Shown here: positions 1-8,598 of the stretch, in pieces | Layout: each line of letters begins with the position of its first letter | Numbering within the stretch: position 1 is the first letter of the stretch | Translations under genes and position numbers: made by a program | DNA from: Lachnoclostridium sp. | GTDB lineage: Bacteria; Bacillota; Clostridia; Lachnospirales; Lachnospiraceae | Length of the DNA stretch: 62,803 nucleotides | Direction of reading: 5' to 3' | Assembly: GCA_021770065.1 (NCBI GenBank) | Contig: JAETRR010000034.1 | Coordinates: forward strand, 1 to 62,803 | Notes under the pieces: generated by a model | Told to the model about the DNA's origin: nothing | The model's input: the letters and a program-made list of their open reading frames with translations, nothing else | Databases searched by the model: none

Positions 1-53
1 ATATCCTGTAGTACGCTCATGAGAACATTATGCAGGAAAACGATAAAAAAAGG

Positions 54-112
54 AACCCCTAATTCCCCCATGAATGGGGGCTAGGGGGTTGAGGTGTCGA
101 AGACACTTTTTT
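54..112 (+). terminator. Tandem hairpins ending in a T-run; terminator of a gene left of the window
   Basis: A C-rich arm (from 54) pairs with a G-rich arm (to 90) around a short loop. It is followed at once by a second hairpin, GTGTC-GAA-GACAC at 94-106, with six T directly after it. The second hairpin is a textbook intrinsic terminator. It probably ends a transcript entering from the left, although no coding end can be identified in bases 1-53. Confidence 0.7.
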
Positions 113-192
113 ATCCCTTCACTAAATTTATCCAATGAAACCGTATAGAACCTTCTTTTACTGCAAAGGATAAGCAGTGATAAAAAACGTCA

Positions 193-217
193 TTACTGTT
201 CACTCCGTGACCGGTAA
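193..217. repeat. 25-bp palindromic intergenic repeat, copy A
   Basis: Imperfect palindrome starting TTACTGTTCAC and ending GTGACCGGTAA around a TCC loop, 40 bases upstream of eno. The same element lies in reverse orientation at 4353-4377 and again at 48476-48500. In this copy the stem holds ten pairs, one of them G-T, plus one mismatch (position 7 against 19). Confidence 0.75.
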
Positions 218-1564
<1,347 letters not shown>

Positions 1565-1659
1565 AAACAGCCCCACCAAAAGACGCAATGCAACCGCCCC
1601 CACAAACGCTCACGGCGTCCCGGCATCCCCCCGGCCATATACCTCGCAAAAATGCGCTC

Positions 1660-1688
1660 TTGACACAGCCGGAAAGGTATGGTAAAGT
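1660..1688 (+). promoter_or_regulatory. SigmaA promoter of rpsO
   Basis: TTGACA at 1660-1665, a 17-base spacer and TAAAGT at 1683-1688, with TGG just before the -10 (extended -10). It lies about 90 bases upstream of the rpsO start. That leader may hold an S15 autoregulatory fold, but none could be proved by eye. Confidence 0.75.
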
Positions 1689-1777
1689 CTAAAGGTATGG
1701 AAACTGCCGGTATTCAGTAATCGGACACTCCGACCCTTACTTAATACACGGCTTATGAAAAAAAGGAGGCAATTATC

Positions 1778-2044
1778 ATGATCGCAAAAGAAAAGAAGCA
1801 GGCAATCATTGCCGAGTACGGCTTAAAGCCTGGCGACACCGGTTCACCGGAGGTACAGGTAGCTATCCTGACCGCACGTATCCAGGAATTAACCGAGCAT
1901 CTGAAGGACAATCCGAAGGATCATCATTCCAGAAGAGGCCTTTTAAAGATGGTCGGCCAGAGACGTAATATGCTGGCTTATCTGAAGAGGACCGATATCA
2001 CACGTTATCGTAATCTGATTGAGAGACTTGGACTCAGAAAGTAA
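1778..2044 (+). CDS. rpsO: 30S ribosomal protein S15
   Basis: Primary 16S rRNA-binding protein of the small-subunit platform. The 88 residues are the standard length, with the classic [17 protein letters not shown] and [17 protein letters not shown] blocks that contact the rRNA three-way junction. The start follows AAAAAAGGAGG. It lies upstream of pnp in the widely conserved rpsO-pnp arrangement. A strong promoter at 1660 drives it, and the spacer to pnp is highly structured. Confidence 0.98.
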   Translation: MIAKEKKQAIIAEYGLKPGDTGSPEVQVAILTARIQELTEHLKDNPKDHHSRRGLLKMVGQRRNMLAYLKRTDITRYRNLIERLGLRK

Positions 2045-2108
2045 GCTTAAGAAGGGCGGAGGGATACTTCCGCCTTGATTTATGTTTATGTAAACCAATC
2101 AACCCCAC

Positions 2109-2227
2109 AGGAGAATAGCACCGAGACCACTGATGTATACAGGAACAGATCGTCACTCTTCCTATATAGATCAGTAGTTTCGGGGCCGCAGTCCGGAAAT
2201 CGGAAGGCGGCATAAAAGAGTTCTCCT
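2109..2227 (+). promoter_or_regulatory. Large structured leader of pnp
   Basis: The 221-base rpsO-pnp spacer contains a long stem-loop. Bases 2121-2134 pair with 2170-2183 (13 of 14 positions, one mismatch, one G-T). The stem continues inward through TATA/TATA and AGGAA/TTCCT. An outer helix AGGAGAA (2109-2115) pairs with TTCTCCT (2221-2227). In enterobacteria a pnp leader stem is cut by RNase III and then degraded by PNPase for autocontrol. The similar geometry here suggests, but does not prove, the same logic. Confidence 0.6.
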
Positions 2228-2265
2228 GAACCAGAAAAAGTAAATACGAGAAAAGGAGATTACCC

Positions 2266-4350
2266 ATGTACAAGAGTTATTCCATGGAGCTTGCAGGCCG
2301 GACCCTGACCGTAGACATCGGCAGAGTGGCAAAGCAGGCAAACGGGGCCGCCTTTATGCACTACGGCGAGACTACCGTACTGTCCACAGCGACAGCATCA
2401 GACAAGCCCAGAGAGGGCATCGATTTCTTTCCCTTAAGCGTAGAGTATGAGGAGAAACTGTATTCCGTAGGCAAAATTCCCGGCGGATTTAATAAGAGAG
2501 AGGGCAAGGCTTCCGAGAATGCCGTACTGACCTCCCGTGTCATCGACCGTCCCATGCGTCCCTTGTTCCCCAAGGATTACCGCAATGACGTAACCCTGAA
2601 CAATCTGGTGCTTTCCGTAGATCCCGAGTGCAGCCCCGAGCTGACCGCCATGCTGGGATCTGCCATTGCAACGGCCGTTTCCGACATTCCCTTTGCCGGT
2701 CCCTGCGCCATGACCCAGATCGGCATGATTGACGGAGAGTTTATTGTAAATCCGGGCCAGAACCAGTATAAAGTATCTGACCTTAAACTGACCGTAGCAT
2801 CCACCAGAGAAAAGGTGATTATGATCGAAGCCGGGGCCAATGAGATTCCCGAGGCTAAGATGATTGAGGCGATTTACCTGGCACACGAGGTAAATCAGCA
2901 GGTAATTACCTTTATTGACAAGATTACAGCCGAGTGCGGCAGGGAAAAGCATGCCTACACAAGCTGCGCCGTTCCCGAGGAGCTGTTTGAAGCCATCAGG
3001 GAACTGGTTCCCCCGGAGGAGATGGAGAAGGCCGTATTCACCGATGAGAAGCAGGTGAGAGAGGAAAACATCCGTCAGATAACCGAAAAGCTGGAGGAGG
3101 CATTTGCGGAGAAAGAAGAGTGGCTTGAGGTTCTGGGAGAAGCTATTTACCAGTACCAGAAGAAGACCGTCCGCAAGATGATCTTAAAGGATCACAAGCG
3201 TCCCGACGGCCGTGAGATCACTCAGATTCGTCCGCTGTCCGCAGAAGTGGATCTGATTCCGAGAGTACACGGTTCTGCCATGTTTACCAGAGGACAGACC
3301 CAGATCTGCAACATCTGTACCCTGGCGCCTTTATCCGAGGCACAGAGACTGGACGGCCTGGATGAAAATGAGACAAGCAAGCGCTATATGCATCACTATA
3401 ATTTCCCCAGCTATTCGGTAGGAGAGACAAAGCCGAGCCGGGGACCGGGACGCCGGGAGATTGGACACGGGGCTTTGGCGGAGCGCGCGCTTCTGCCGGT
3501 ACTTCCCTCCGAGGAAGAGTTCCCCTATGCCATTCGTACCGTATCCGAGACCTTTGAGTCCAACGGATCTACTTCCATGGCTTCCACCTGCGCATCCTGT
3601 ATGTCTCTGATGGCGGCAGGCGTGCCGATCAGGAAGATGGTAGCCGGTATTTCCTGCGGCCTGGTAACCGGGGAGACGGATGACGATTACGTACTTCTGA
3701 CAGATATCCAGGGCTTGGAGGACTTCTTCGGCGATATGGATTTCAAGGTAACGGGAACCACAGAAGGCATCACGGCCATTCAGATGGATATTAAGATTCA
3801 CGGCCTGACACGGCCTATCGTGGAGGGTGCGATTGCAAGATGCCGGGAAGCGCGGATGTTTATTATGGATACATGCATGAAGCCCTGCATCGCCGAACCC
3901 AGAAAAGAGGTCGGATCTTATGCGCCGAAGATTATCCAGATTCAGATAGATCCGCAGAAGATTGGCGATGTGGTGGGCCAGAGAGGCAAGACCATCAACA
4001 CCATCATTGAGCAGACCGGCGTAAAGATAGACATTGACGATGACGGCGCCGTGTCCGTATGCGGTACGGATCAGGCAGGCATGGATAAGGCTGTCGAACT
4101 TATCAAGATCATTGTTACGGACTTTGAGGAGGGCATGGTGCTCACCGGCAAGGTAGTCAGCATCAAAGAGTTCGGCGCATTCCTGGAGTTCGCACCGGGC
4201 AAGGAAGGCATGGTTCACATCTCCAAGATTGCAAAGCAGAGAATCAACCATGTGGAGGATGTGCTGACCCTGGGCGATGTTGTGAAGGTTGTGTGCCTTG
4301 GCAAGGACAAGATGGGGCGCTTAAGCTTCAGCATGAAGGATGTAAAATAA
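2266..4350 (+). CDS. pnp: Polyribonucleotide nucleotidyltransferase (PNPase)
   Basis: Trimeric 3'-to-5' phosphorolytic exoribonuclease of mRNA decay. The 694 residues fit the family. Domain order is RNase PH-like 1, alpha-helical domain, RNase PH-like 2, KH and S1. Visible marks include the N-terminal GETTVLSTATASDKP strand, the FNKREGKASENAVLTSR loop, the second-PH-domain blocks GPGRREIGHGALAERAL and SNGSTSMASTCASCMSLM, the KH motif VVGQRGKTI, and the C-terminal S1 barrel (GMVLTGKVVSIKEFGAFLEF). The ATG follows AAAAGGAG. It is probably co-transcribed with rpsO through the folded leader. Confidence 0.98.
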   Translation: MYKSYSMELAGRTLTVDIGRVAKQANGAAFMHYGETTVLSTATASDKPREGIDFFPLSVEYEEKLYSVGKIPGGFNKREGKASENAVLTSRVIDRPMRPLFPKDYRNDVTLNNLVLSVDPECSPELTAMLGSAIATAVSDIPFAGPCAMTQIGMIDGEFIVNPGQNQYKVSDLKLTVASTREKVIMIEAGANEIPEAKMIEAIYLAHEVNQQVITFIDKITAECGREKHAYTSCAVPEELFEAIRELVPPEEMEKAVFTDEKQVREENIRQITEKLEEAFAEKEEWLEVLGEAIYQYQKKTVRKMILKDHKRPDGREITQIRPLSAEVDLIPRVHGSAMFTRGQTQICNICTLAPLSEAQRLDGLDENETSKRYMHHYNFPSYSVGETKPSRGPGRREIGHGALAERALLPVLPSEEEFPYAIRTVSETFESNGSTSMASTCASCMSLMAAGVPIRKMVAGISCGLVTGETDDDYVLLTDIQGLEDFFGDMDFKVTGTTEGITAIQMDIKIHGLTRPIVEGAIARCREARMFIMDTCMKPCIAEPRKEVGSYAPKIIQIQIDPQKIGDVVGQRGKTINTIIEQTGVKIDIDDDGAVSVCGTDQAGMDKAVELIKIIVTDFEEGMVLTGKVVSIKEFGAFLEFAPGKEGMVHISKIAKQRINHVEDVLTLGDVVKVVCLGKDKMGRLSFSMKDVK

Positions 4351-4352
4351 CG

Positions 4353-4377
4353 TTACTGGTCACGGAGTGAACATTAA
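4353..4377. repeat. 25-bp palindromic intergenic repeat, copy B (reverse orientation)
   Basis: Begins three bases after the pnp stop codon. Its reverse complement differs from copy A at two of 25 positions. The arms TTACTGGTCAC and GTGAACATTAA face each other around GGA. Confidence 0.7.
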
Positions 4378-4424
4378 CAAAATAACAGAACAGGCAGAGC
4401 GCCGGCTCAAAGAAACAGAATAAG

Positions 4425-4511
4425 GGGCCGTCGCAGAATAAGGCAGCAGACTTTTTGTATCTGTCCGGATACAAAAACAGCTGACGGCTTATTCTGCGGC
4501 AGGCCCTTTTT
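4425..4511 (+). terminator. Rho-independent terminator after pnp
   Basis: A long compound hairpin. The outer arms are GGGCCG-TCGCAGAATAAG (4425-4442) and CTTATTCTGCGGCAGGCCC (4488-4506). An inner stem made of CTTTTTGTATC and GATACAAAAAC lies within, and TTTTT follows. It separates the pnp operon from the sugar-nucleotide operon. Confidence 0.75.
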
Positions 4512-4528
4512 AAAACAGGGGTAGACGG

Positions 4529-5581
4529 ATGAATCAGATCATTTTAAAAGACTGTGAAGCTTTATATAAGGAAAGTGCAATAGACTGGACAAGGCTTAAA
4601 GATGCTTCCATACTGGTAACCGGTGCCAATGGCATGCTTCCTGCCTATATGGTGTGGATGATGGTTTATCTCAATGAATACCGGGGTTATCACATCAGGA
4701 TTACAGCCCTGTGCAGGGATGCGAAGAGGGCATCCGTGGTTTTTGGGAAATATGCAGAGAAAGACTATTTTGAACTGCTGGTGACAGATGTAACGGAACC
4801 GTTCCGGGTAAAGGGCGCAGTAGACTATGTCATCCACGCGGCCAGCATTTCCTGCTCTCAGTATTTTGGAACAAATCCGGTGGGAGTTATTATGCCGAAT
4901 GTGCAGGGAACCTTTTATACGCTTGAGCTTGCGAGGGAGAAGGGTGCAAAGGGATACCTTTATTTCAGCAGCAGTGAGATTTACGGCAAGATCGACAAGG
5001 AATTTATTGAAGAAACGGATTGCGGATATCTGGATCCCATGGAGCTGAGAAGCTGTTACGGTGAGAGCAAACGGCTGGGAGAGAATCTCTGTAAGGCATA
5101 CAGCCATCAGTATGGGCTGCGCACCGTAGTTGTCCGCCCTGCCCAGACCTTTGGCCCGACTATGAATCTTGAGAAAGACAAAAGAGTGCACTCGGGCTTT
5201 GTGTCAAATATCCTGAACCACGAAGCTCTGCTGCTGAAAAGCGACGGGCTTTCTTCCAGAAATTTCTGTTACCTTTATGACGGCGTTTTCGGCTATTTTA
5301 AGGCCCTGCTGGACGGGGAGGCGGGAGAAGCCTATAACGTATCCAATCCCGCATGCAAGATTACCATTCGCGGTCTGGCCGAAACGCTGGTAAAGGCTTT
5401 CCCGGAGAGGGAGCTTAAGATTGCTTATGCCAGCCATGACAACGTATATCTGGAGAACCCGTATAAAAAGCAGAGCACAATATCCGTAGACAAGTTAAAG
5501 GCTCTGGGCTTTACTCCGCGCATCTCTCTGGAAGAAGGCTTCCGGAGAACCGTGGAAAGCTTTATGGAGGAGAGGCAGTAA
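4529..5581 (+). CDS. NAD-dependent epimerase/dehydratase (extended SDR)
   Basis: Rossmann-fold nucleotide-sugar enzyme, 350 residues. The N-terminal dinucleotide site reads ILVTGANGMLPAYMVW, so the usual third glycine region is altered to proline. The catalytic triad is recognisable as SSSEIYG (serine) and YGESKRLGE (YxxxK). Downstream substrate-domain blocks include VVVRPAQTFGP and SDGLSSRNFCYLYDGV. The family epimerises or dehydrates NDP-sugars; the exact sugar cannot be told. It sits two bases upstream of a DUF4422 gene, so a surface polysaccharide or glycan role is likely. Confidence 0.85.
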   Translation: MNQIILKDCEALYKESAIDWTRLKDASILVTGANGMLPAYMVWMMVYLNEYRGYHIRITALCRDAKRASVVFGKYAEKDYFELLVTDVTEPFRVKGAVDYVIHAASISCSQYFGTNPVGVIMPNVQGTFYTLELAREKGAKGYLYFSSSEIYGKIDKEFIEETDCGYLDPMELRSCYGESKRLGENLCKAYSHQYGLRTVVVRPAQTFGPTMNLEKDKRVHSGFVSNILNHEALLLKSDGLSSRNFCYLYDGVFGYFKALLDGEAGEAYNVSNPACKITIRGLAETLVKAFPERELKIAYASHDNVYLENPYKKQSTISVDKLKALGFTPRISLEEGFRRTVESFMEERQ

Positions 5582-5583
5582 GT

Positions 5584-6633
5584 ATGGAGACGAAAGAAAT
5601 CGCAATCTTTGGAGCCAGAATGGTGGCCATGAGTATCTACCATGCCATAAAGGAGCTGTATCCGGAGTGCAGGGTAACAGCCTTTCTTGTTACAGAACGG
5701 GAAGGCAACCAGAGTTCTGTTGACGGCGTCCCGGTTATAGCCCTGGATGATTTTGAAAGAAGGGACATCAAAATACTCATAGGGGCGCAGGAGATGTACC
5801 ACGACGAGATTACGGCGGCTCTGGAGGAGAAAGGCTTCCGTGATTATGTCAGAATGGACGGAAAGACAGAAGCCAGGCTTATGGAGCAGTACTACACAAA
5901 GACTTTTGGGGCGGTGTTTCTCCATACTCTGAAGAAAGGGAGCAGGAAGGCGGATGCGGCCGTTTACGTATCACGGTTTCACGGGGATCGTATTCTCAAA
6001 AACCAGTGTAAAATGGAAGAATGGATGCATCCCATCCAGTCAGGCGCGGCGCTTGCAGAACGTGCCATCTGCGATGAGCAGGATAACAGAGGTGAAAATA
6101 TATCTGCCAAAAATGCAAACTATAGTGAACTTACCTCCATGTACTGGATCGGAAAGCATGGCAGCGCAGAGTATCTGGGTCTTTTCCATTACCGGAGGAT
6201 ACTAAATCTGACAGAGGAAGATCTGTACCGGCTTGCGGAAAATGATGTAGATGTCGTGATGGCTTATCCTGCGGTTTATTACCCGAATATTCTGGCCCAC
6301 CATTCCTATTATATAAAAGAAGGGGACTGGAAGGCGATGAAACAGGCGCTTAAAGAGCTGGAGCCTGAATATGCGGCGGCTATGCCGGAAATATTTGAAG
6401 AAAAATTTTTTTACAACCATAATATACTGATTGCCAAAAAAGAAGTCTTTCAGGCCTATTGCAGGTGGCTCTTCCCCATTCTGGAACGCACGGAGGAGCT
6501 AAGCGAACCGAAAGGCAGGGACAGAGGGGACCGCTATATCGGATATCTGGGTGAAAATTTGACCACCCTGTATTTTATGTATCATAAAAAGGACTTGAAT
6601 ATTGTGTATACGGGACGCCGTATGCTGGTATAG
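5584..6633 (+). CDS. DUF4422 protein, probable glycosyltransferase-type surface-sugar enzyme
   Basis: 349 residues with two parts. Residues 1-115 look like a small Rossmann-type domain (EIAIFGARMVAMSIYHAI) of the kind seen in sugar-modifying enzymes. Residues 118-345 carry the DUF4422 signatures: a VSRFHGD strand, NANYSELTSMYWIGK, YLGLFHYRRIL, and later FYNHNILIAKK and YLGENLTTLY. DUF4422 proteins occur in capsule and LPS clusters and are treated as glycosyltransferase-like; the activity here is inferred. The gene is translationally close to the preceding epimerase. Its last codons and stop lie inside the left arm of a long inverted repeat. Confidence 0.8.
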   Translation: METKEIAIFGARMVAMSIYHAIKELYPECRVTAFLVTEREGNQSSVDGVPVIALDDFERRDIKILIGAQEMYHDEITAALEEKGFRDYVRMDGKTEARLMEQYYTKTFGAVFLHTLKKGSRKADAAVYVSRFHGDRILKNQCKMEEWMHPIQSGAALAERAICDEQDNRGENISAKNANYSELTSMYWIGKHGSAEYLGLFHYRRILNLTEEDLYRLAENDVDVVMAYPAVYYPNILAHHSYYIKEGDWKAMKQALKELEPEYAAAMPEIFEEKFFYNHNILIAKKEVFQAYCRWLFPILERTEELSEPKGRDRGDRYIGYLGENLTTLYFMYHKKDLNIVYTGRRMLV

Positions 6634-6734
6634 CGTCTCGAAAATAACCGGACCAATTACTTGCCTGTTTTTCCGATTGCACAAGTCAAAAAAACATTCT
6701 GCGTAATTGATCCGGTTATTTATCGAACGCTATA
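6629..6734. repeat. Long inverted repeat between converging genes
   Basis: Two 32-base arms (6629-6660 and 6703-6734) are inverted copies with differences confined to one five-base patch and one further position. A 42-base loop with opposed T and A runs separates them. It lies between a plus-strand gene ending at 6633 and a minus-strand gene ending at 6760. It may act as a bidirectional terminator or be a small miniature-transposon-like element. Confidence 0.7.
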
Positions 6735-6759
6735 CTGGTATAACGGGAGAGACCGGGAC

Positions 6760-7101
6760 TTATTCTTCGGCAGAAGCCTCTGCGTCACGATCCCCGGAAG
6801 TATCGTCTGCCTCCGCCGTTTCCTGCGGTTCCTTCGGCACAAACTTCAGAAAATACGCATAAATATCCACGACCGCCTGATAAAGCTCTTCCGGAATCTC
6901 TGACCCCAGATTAAGCTGCGTCAGAACCGTAGCCAGGGAATTATCCTCATACACCGGCACCCCGTTATCATTGGCAACTTCCACGATCTTCTCTGCCAGA
7001 TATCCCATTCCGGAAGCCACAATCACAGGGGCCGCATTCCGGTTTTCATCGTATTTTAACGCAACTGCTTTTTTATTCATTACCTCATTAAATTGTGACA
7101 T
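6760..7101 (-). CDS. Stand-alone FlhB C-terminal domain protein (FlhX/YlqH type)
   Basis: 113 residues resembling only the cytoplasmic C-terminal piece of FlhB. The block KAVALKYDENRNAAPVIVA aligns with the FlhB in this window just after its NPTH cleavage site (AVALKYDPNKDNAPHLIA). The helix-rich GYLAEKIVEVANDNGVPVYE and the LGSEIPEELYQAVVDIYAYF end also match. Transmembrane segments and the NPTH motif are absent. Acidic residues fill the tail. I start at the ATG at 7101 because GAAAGGAAG precedes it; an in-frame ATG at 7080 is possible. It overlaps the FliK-like gene by 14 bases, as in the Bacillus ylqG-ylqH pair. Relatives can substitute for cleaved FlhB in other bacteria. Confidence 0.8.
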   Translation of the reverse strand: MSQFNEVMNKKAVALKYDENRNAAPVIVASGMGYLAEKIVEVANDNGVPVYEDNSLATVLTQLNLGSEIPEELYQAVVDIYAYFLKFVPKEPQETAEADDTSGDRDAEASAEE

Positions 7102-8506
7102 TGACCGAATTCTTCCTTTCAAAAATCTTTGGAAATACCGAGGATACGGGAATCGACCCCTTGGCCTGTTCCACGCCCAGATATTCACAGTTCAGGCCGT
7201 TCTTCTCCAGAATCTCTCCCATGCCTTTCTTAATGTCAGATTCAAAGGAGGAGAGGTGTTCCGGATAAAAGAGCCGCATGCTCACATTTTCTTTCTCATA
7301 CACCATCAGAAGGTCAAAGAAGCCGACATCTTTAATGTCAAACTTAATCAGCAGCTTGGCTGTCCGCTCCCTGGGATCGGAAGAAGCGCTTCCGTCCTCA
7401 TCCGGATCGATCCACATCTCCGAGAACATCAGCTGGCCGTTCAGCTCAATGGGAAGCATCAGATGAAGGACCGGCATATACACACTCTCGTTGAGCAGCA
7501 TGGCATTGACTACATTCTCAAACACCTGCCGGTTCTCAAGCCCCGCATCCCCCCGGATGCCGCTCTCTACGATGTTCAGAAACTTGTCGGCCCAGGCGCT
7601 CTTTCCTGCAGCTTTGTCAAAATTCATCCGCATGAGAAGCTCCCGGAGCTGTTCTTCATCCATGCCTTCAAAGATTTTCTGGAAGGCAGGGAATTTAAGA
7701 AGGCCTTTAAAGTCCGATATCAGCTGATCCAGATCCCCGTTCTCATACCGTGCCGCATTGTACGTGAGCTGTGCCGTCAGATCCCTTAGAGAACCCATAT
7801 TCCGGGTCTGGGCTATGTATTTTGCCAGAAACGGAATAATGTCCTGCTGTAATCGGGCCGTATTTTGGGCCGTGTCCTGGGGGCCGCGGTGGTCAAGGCC
7901 CCGGGTAAGCTGATCGAGAAGCTCCCGCTGTTCATGGAACATGTGCTTTTTGATGTCGCTTAAGAGATCCTTCATATTCTCCATCAGATGCCTGCCTGAG
8001 GACATGTCGGAATAGCGCTTTAAAAATGCCAGGATAGTCGTACGCTGTTCCACGGTGGGGGCGCTGTTAAGGGCATCACGCATAAGTGCAAAAAAAGGCC
8101 CTTGAAAGCGGACGGAGCCCGACAGCTGGTTTTTCATGAATTCCACAAGCTCTGCGTCTGTCATTTTCAAAAGCTGGAAAAAGCTGGATATATCCTCTGC
8201 CGTATCTGCACCGATTCCGGCCTCCACCAGACTGGCCATGCCGCCGAACATAAGCCTGGACATGGTGTCCGAAAGTTCCGGCGTGTCCCGCAGCAGCTGC
8301 ACGAAAGTACCGAAGTTGGAATCGTAGTTGGCGCTCAGCTGTGCGCCGCTCTGGGAATTGGCATCCGAACGGTTATCGGGGCGCACCACCCGGCTGGGAT
8401 CCACGGGATTCTGAATCTGCATTTTATCCGGCTGATTCTGGGCATTATTCCTTACATTATTTTCGTAGCCTGTGGGAGGGGTGGTTACCCGTAAAATATT
8501 TGCCAT
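7088..8506 (-). CDS. FliK-like flagellar hook-length-control-type protein (YlqG type)
   Basis: 472 residues, poorly conserved. The N-terminal 60 residues are polar, N/Q/P-rich and low complexity. The middle is helical. The last 120 residues contain a beta-rich block (LHLMLPIELNGQLMFSEMW, then LLIKFDIKDVGFFDLLMVYE and NVSMRLFYPEHLSSFES), which resembles the FliK C-terminal domain that contacts FlhB. It overlaps the downstream FlhB-like gene, an arrangement that supports a FliK-like role. Start: ATG after AGGAG. It diverges from cheA. The function is inferred from context and fold pattern, not proved. Confidence 0.6.
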   Translation of the reverse strand: MANILRVTTPPTGYENNVRNNAQNQPDKMQIQNPVDPSRVVRPDNRSDANSQSGAQLSANYDSNFGTFVQLLRDTPELSDTMSRLMFGGMASLVEAGIGADTAEDISSFFQLLKMTDAELVEFMKNQLSGSVRFQGPFFALMRDALNSAPTVEQRTTILAFLKRYSDMSSGRHLMENMKDLLSDIKKHMFHEQRELLDQLTRGLDHRGPQDTAQNTARLQQDIIPFLAKYIAQTRNMGSLRDLTAQLTYNAARYENGDLDQLISDFKGLLKFPAFQKIFEGMDEEQLRELLMRMNFDKAAGKSAWADKFLNIVESGIRGDAGLENRQVFENVVNAMLLNESVYMPVLHLMLPIELNGQLMFSEMWIDPDEDGSASSDPRERTAKLLIKFDIKDVGFFDLLMVYEKENVSMRLFYPEHLSSFESDIKKGMGEILEKNGLNCEYLGVEQAKGSIPVSSVFPKIFERKNSVNVTI

Positions 8507-8555
8507 TTTTTTCTCCTGATATGATAAATTTCTCTTATTTTTTTATTATTATCTT

Positions 8556-8567
8556 CCGATATATAAT
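8556..8567 (+). promoter_or_regulatory. Overlapping sigma28-like and sigmaA-like -10 elements upstream of cheA
   Basis: CCGATAT (8556-8562) resembles the sigma28 -10 core and runs directly into TATAAT (8562-8567). No convincing TAAA or TTGACA -35 box is seen at the proper spacing. A similar arrangement occurs before flgM. The 92-base region is divergent and also serves the minus-strand FliK-like gene. Confidence 0.4.
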
Positions 8568-8598
8568 ATATATCTCAAAATAAGGTGGTGCTAATATT

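Noticed and set aside
1..53. 3' end of a gene entering from the left
   Set aside because: No frame shows conserved residues and the stretch is too short to support a call; only the terminator is reported.
6971..7789. Open frame of 272 codons on the plus strand
   Set aside because: It lies opposite the FliK-like and FlhB-like genes, which have ribosome sites and conserved motifs. Its protein has low-complexity shadow features and no recognisable domain.
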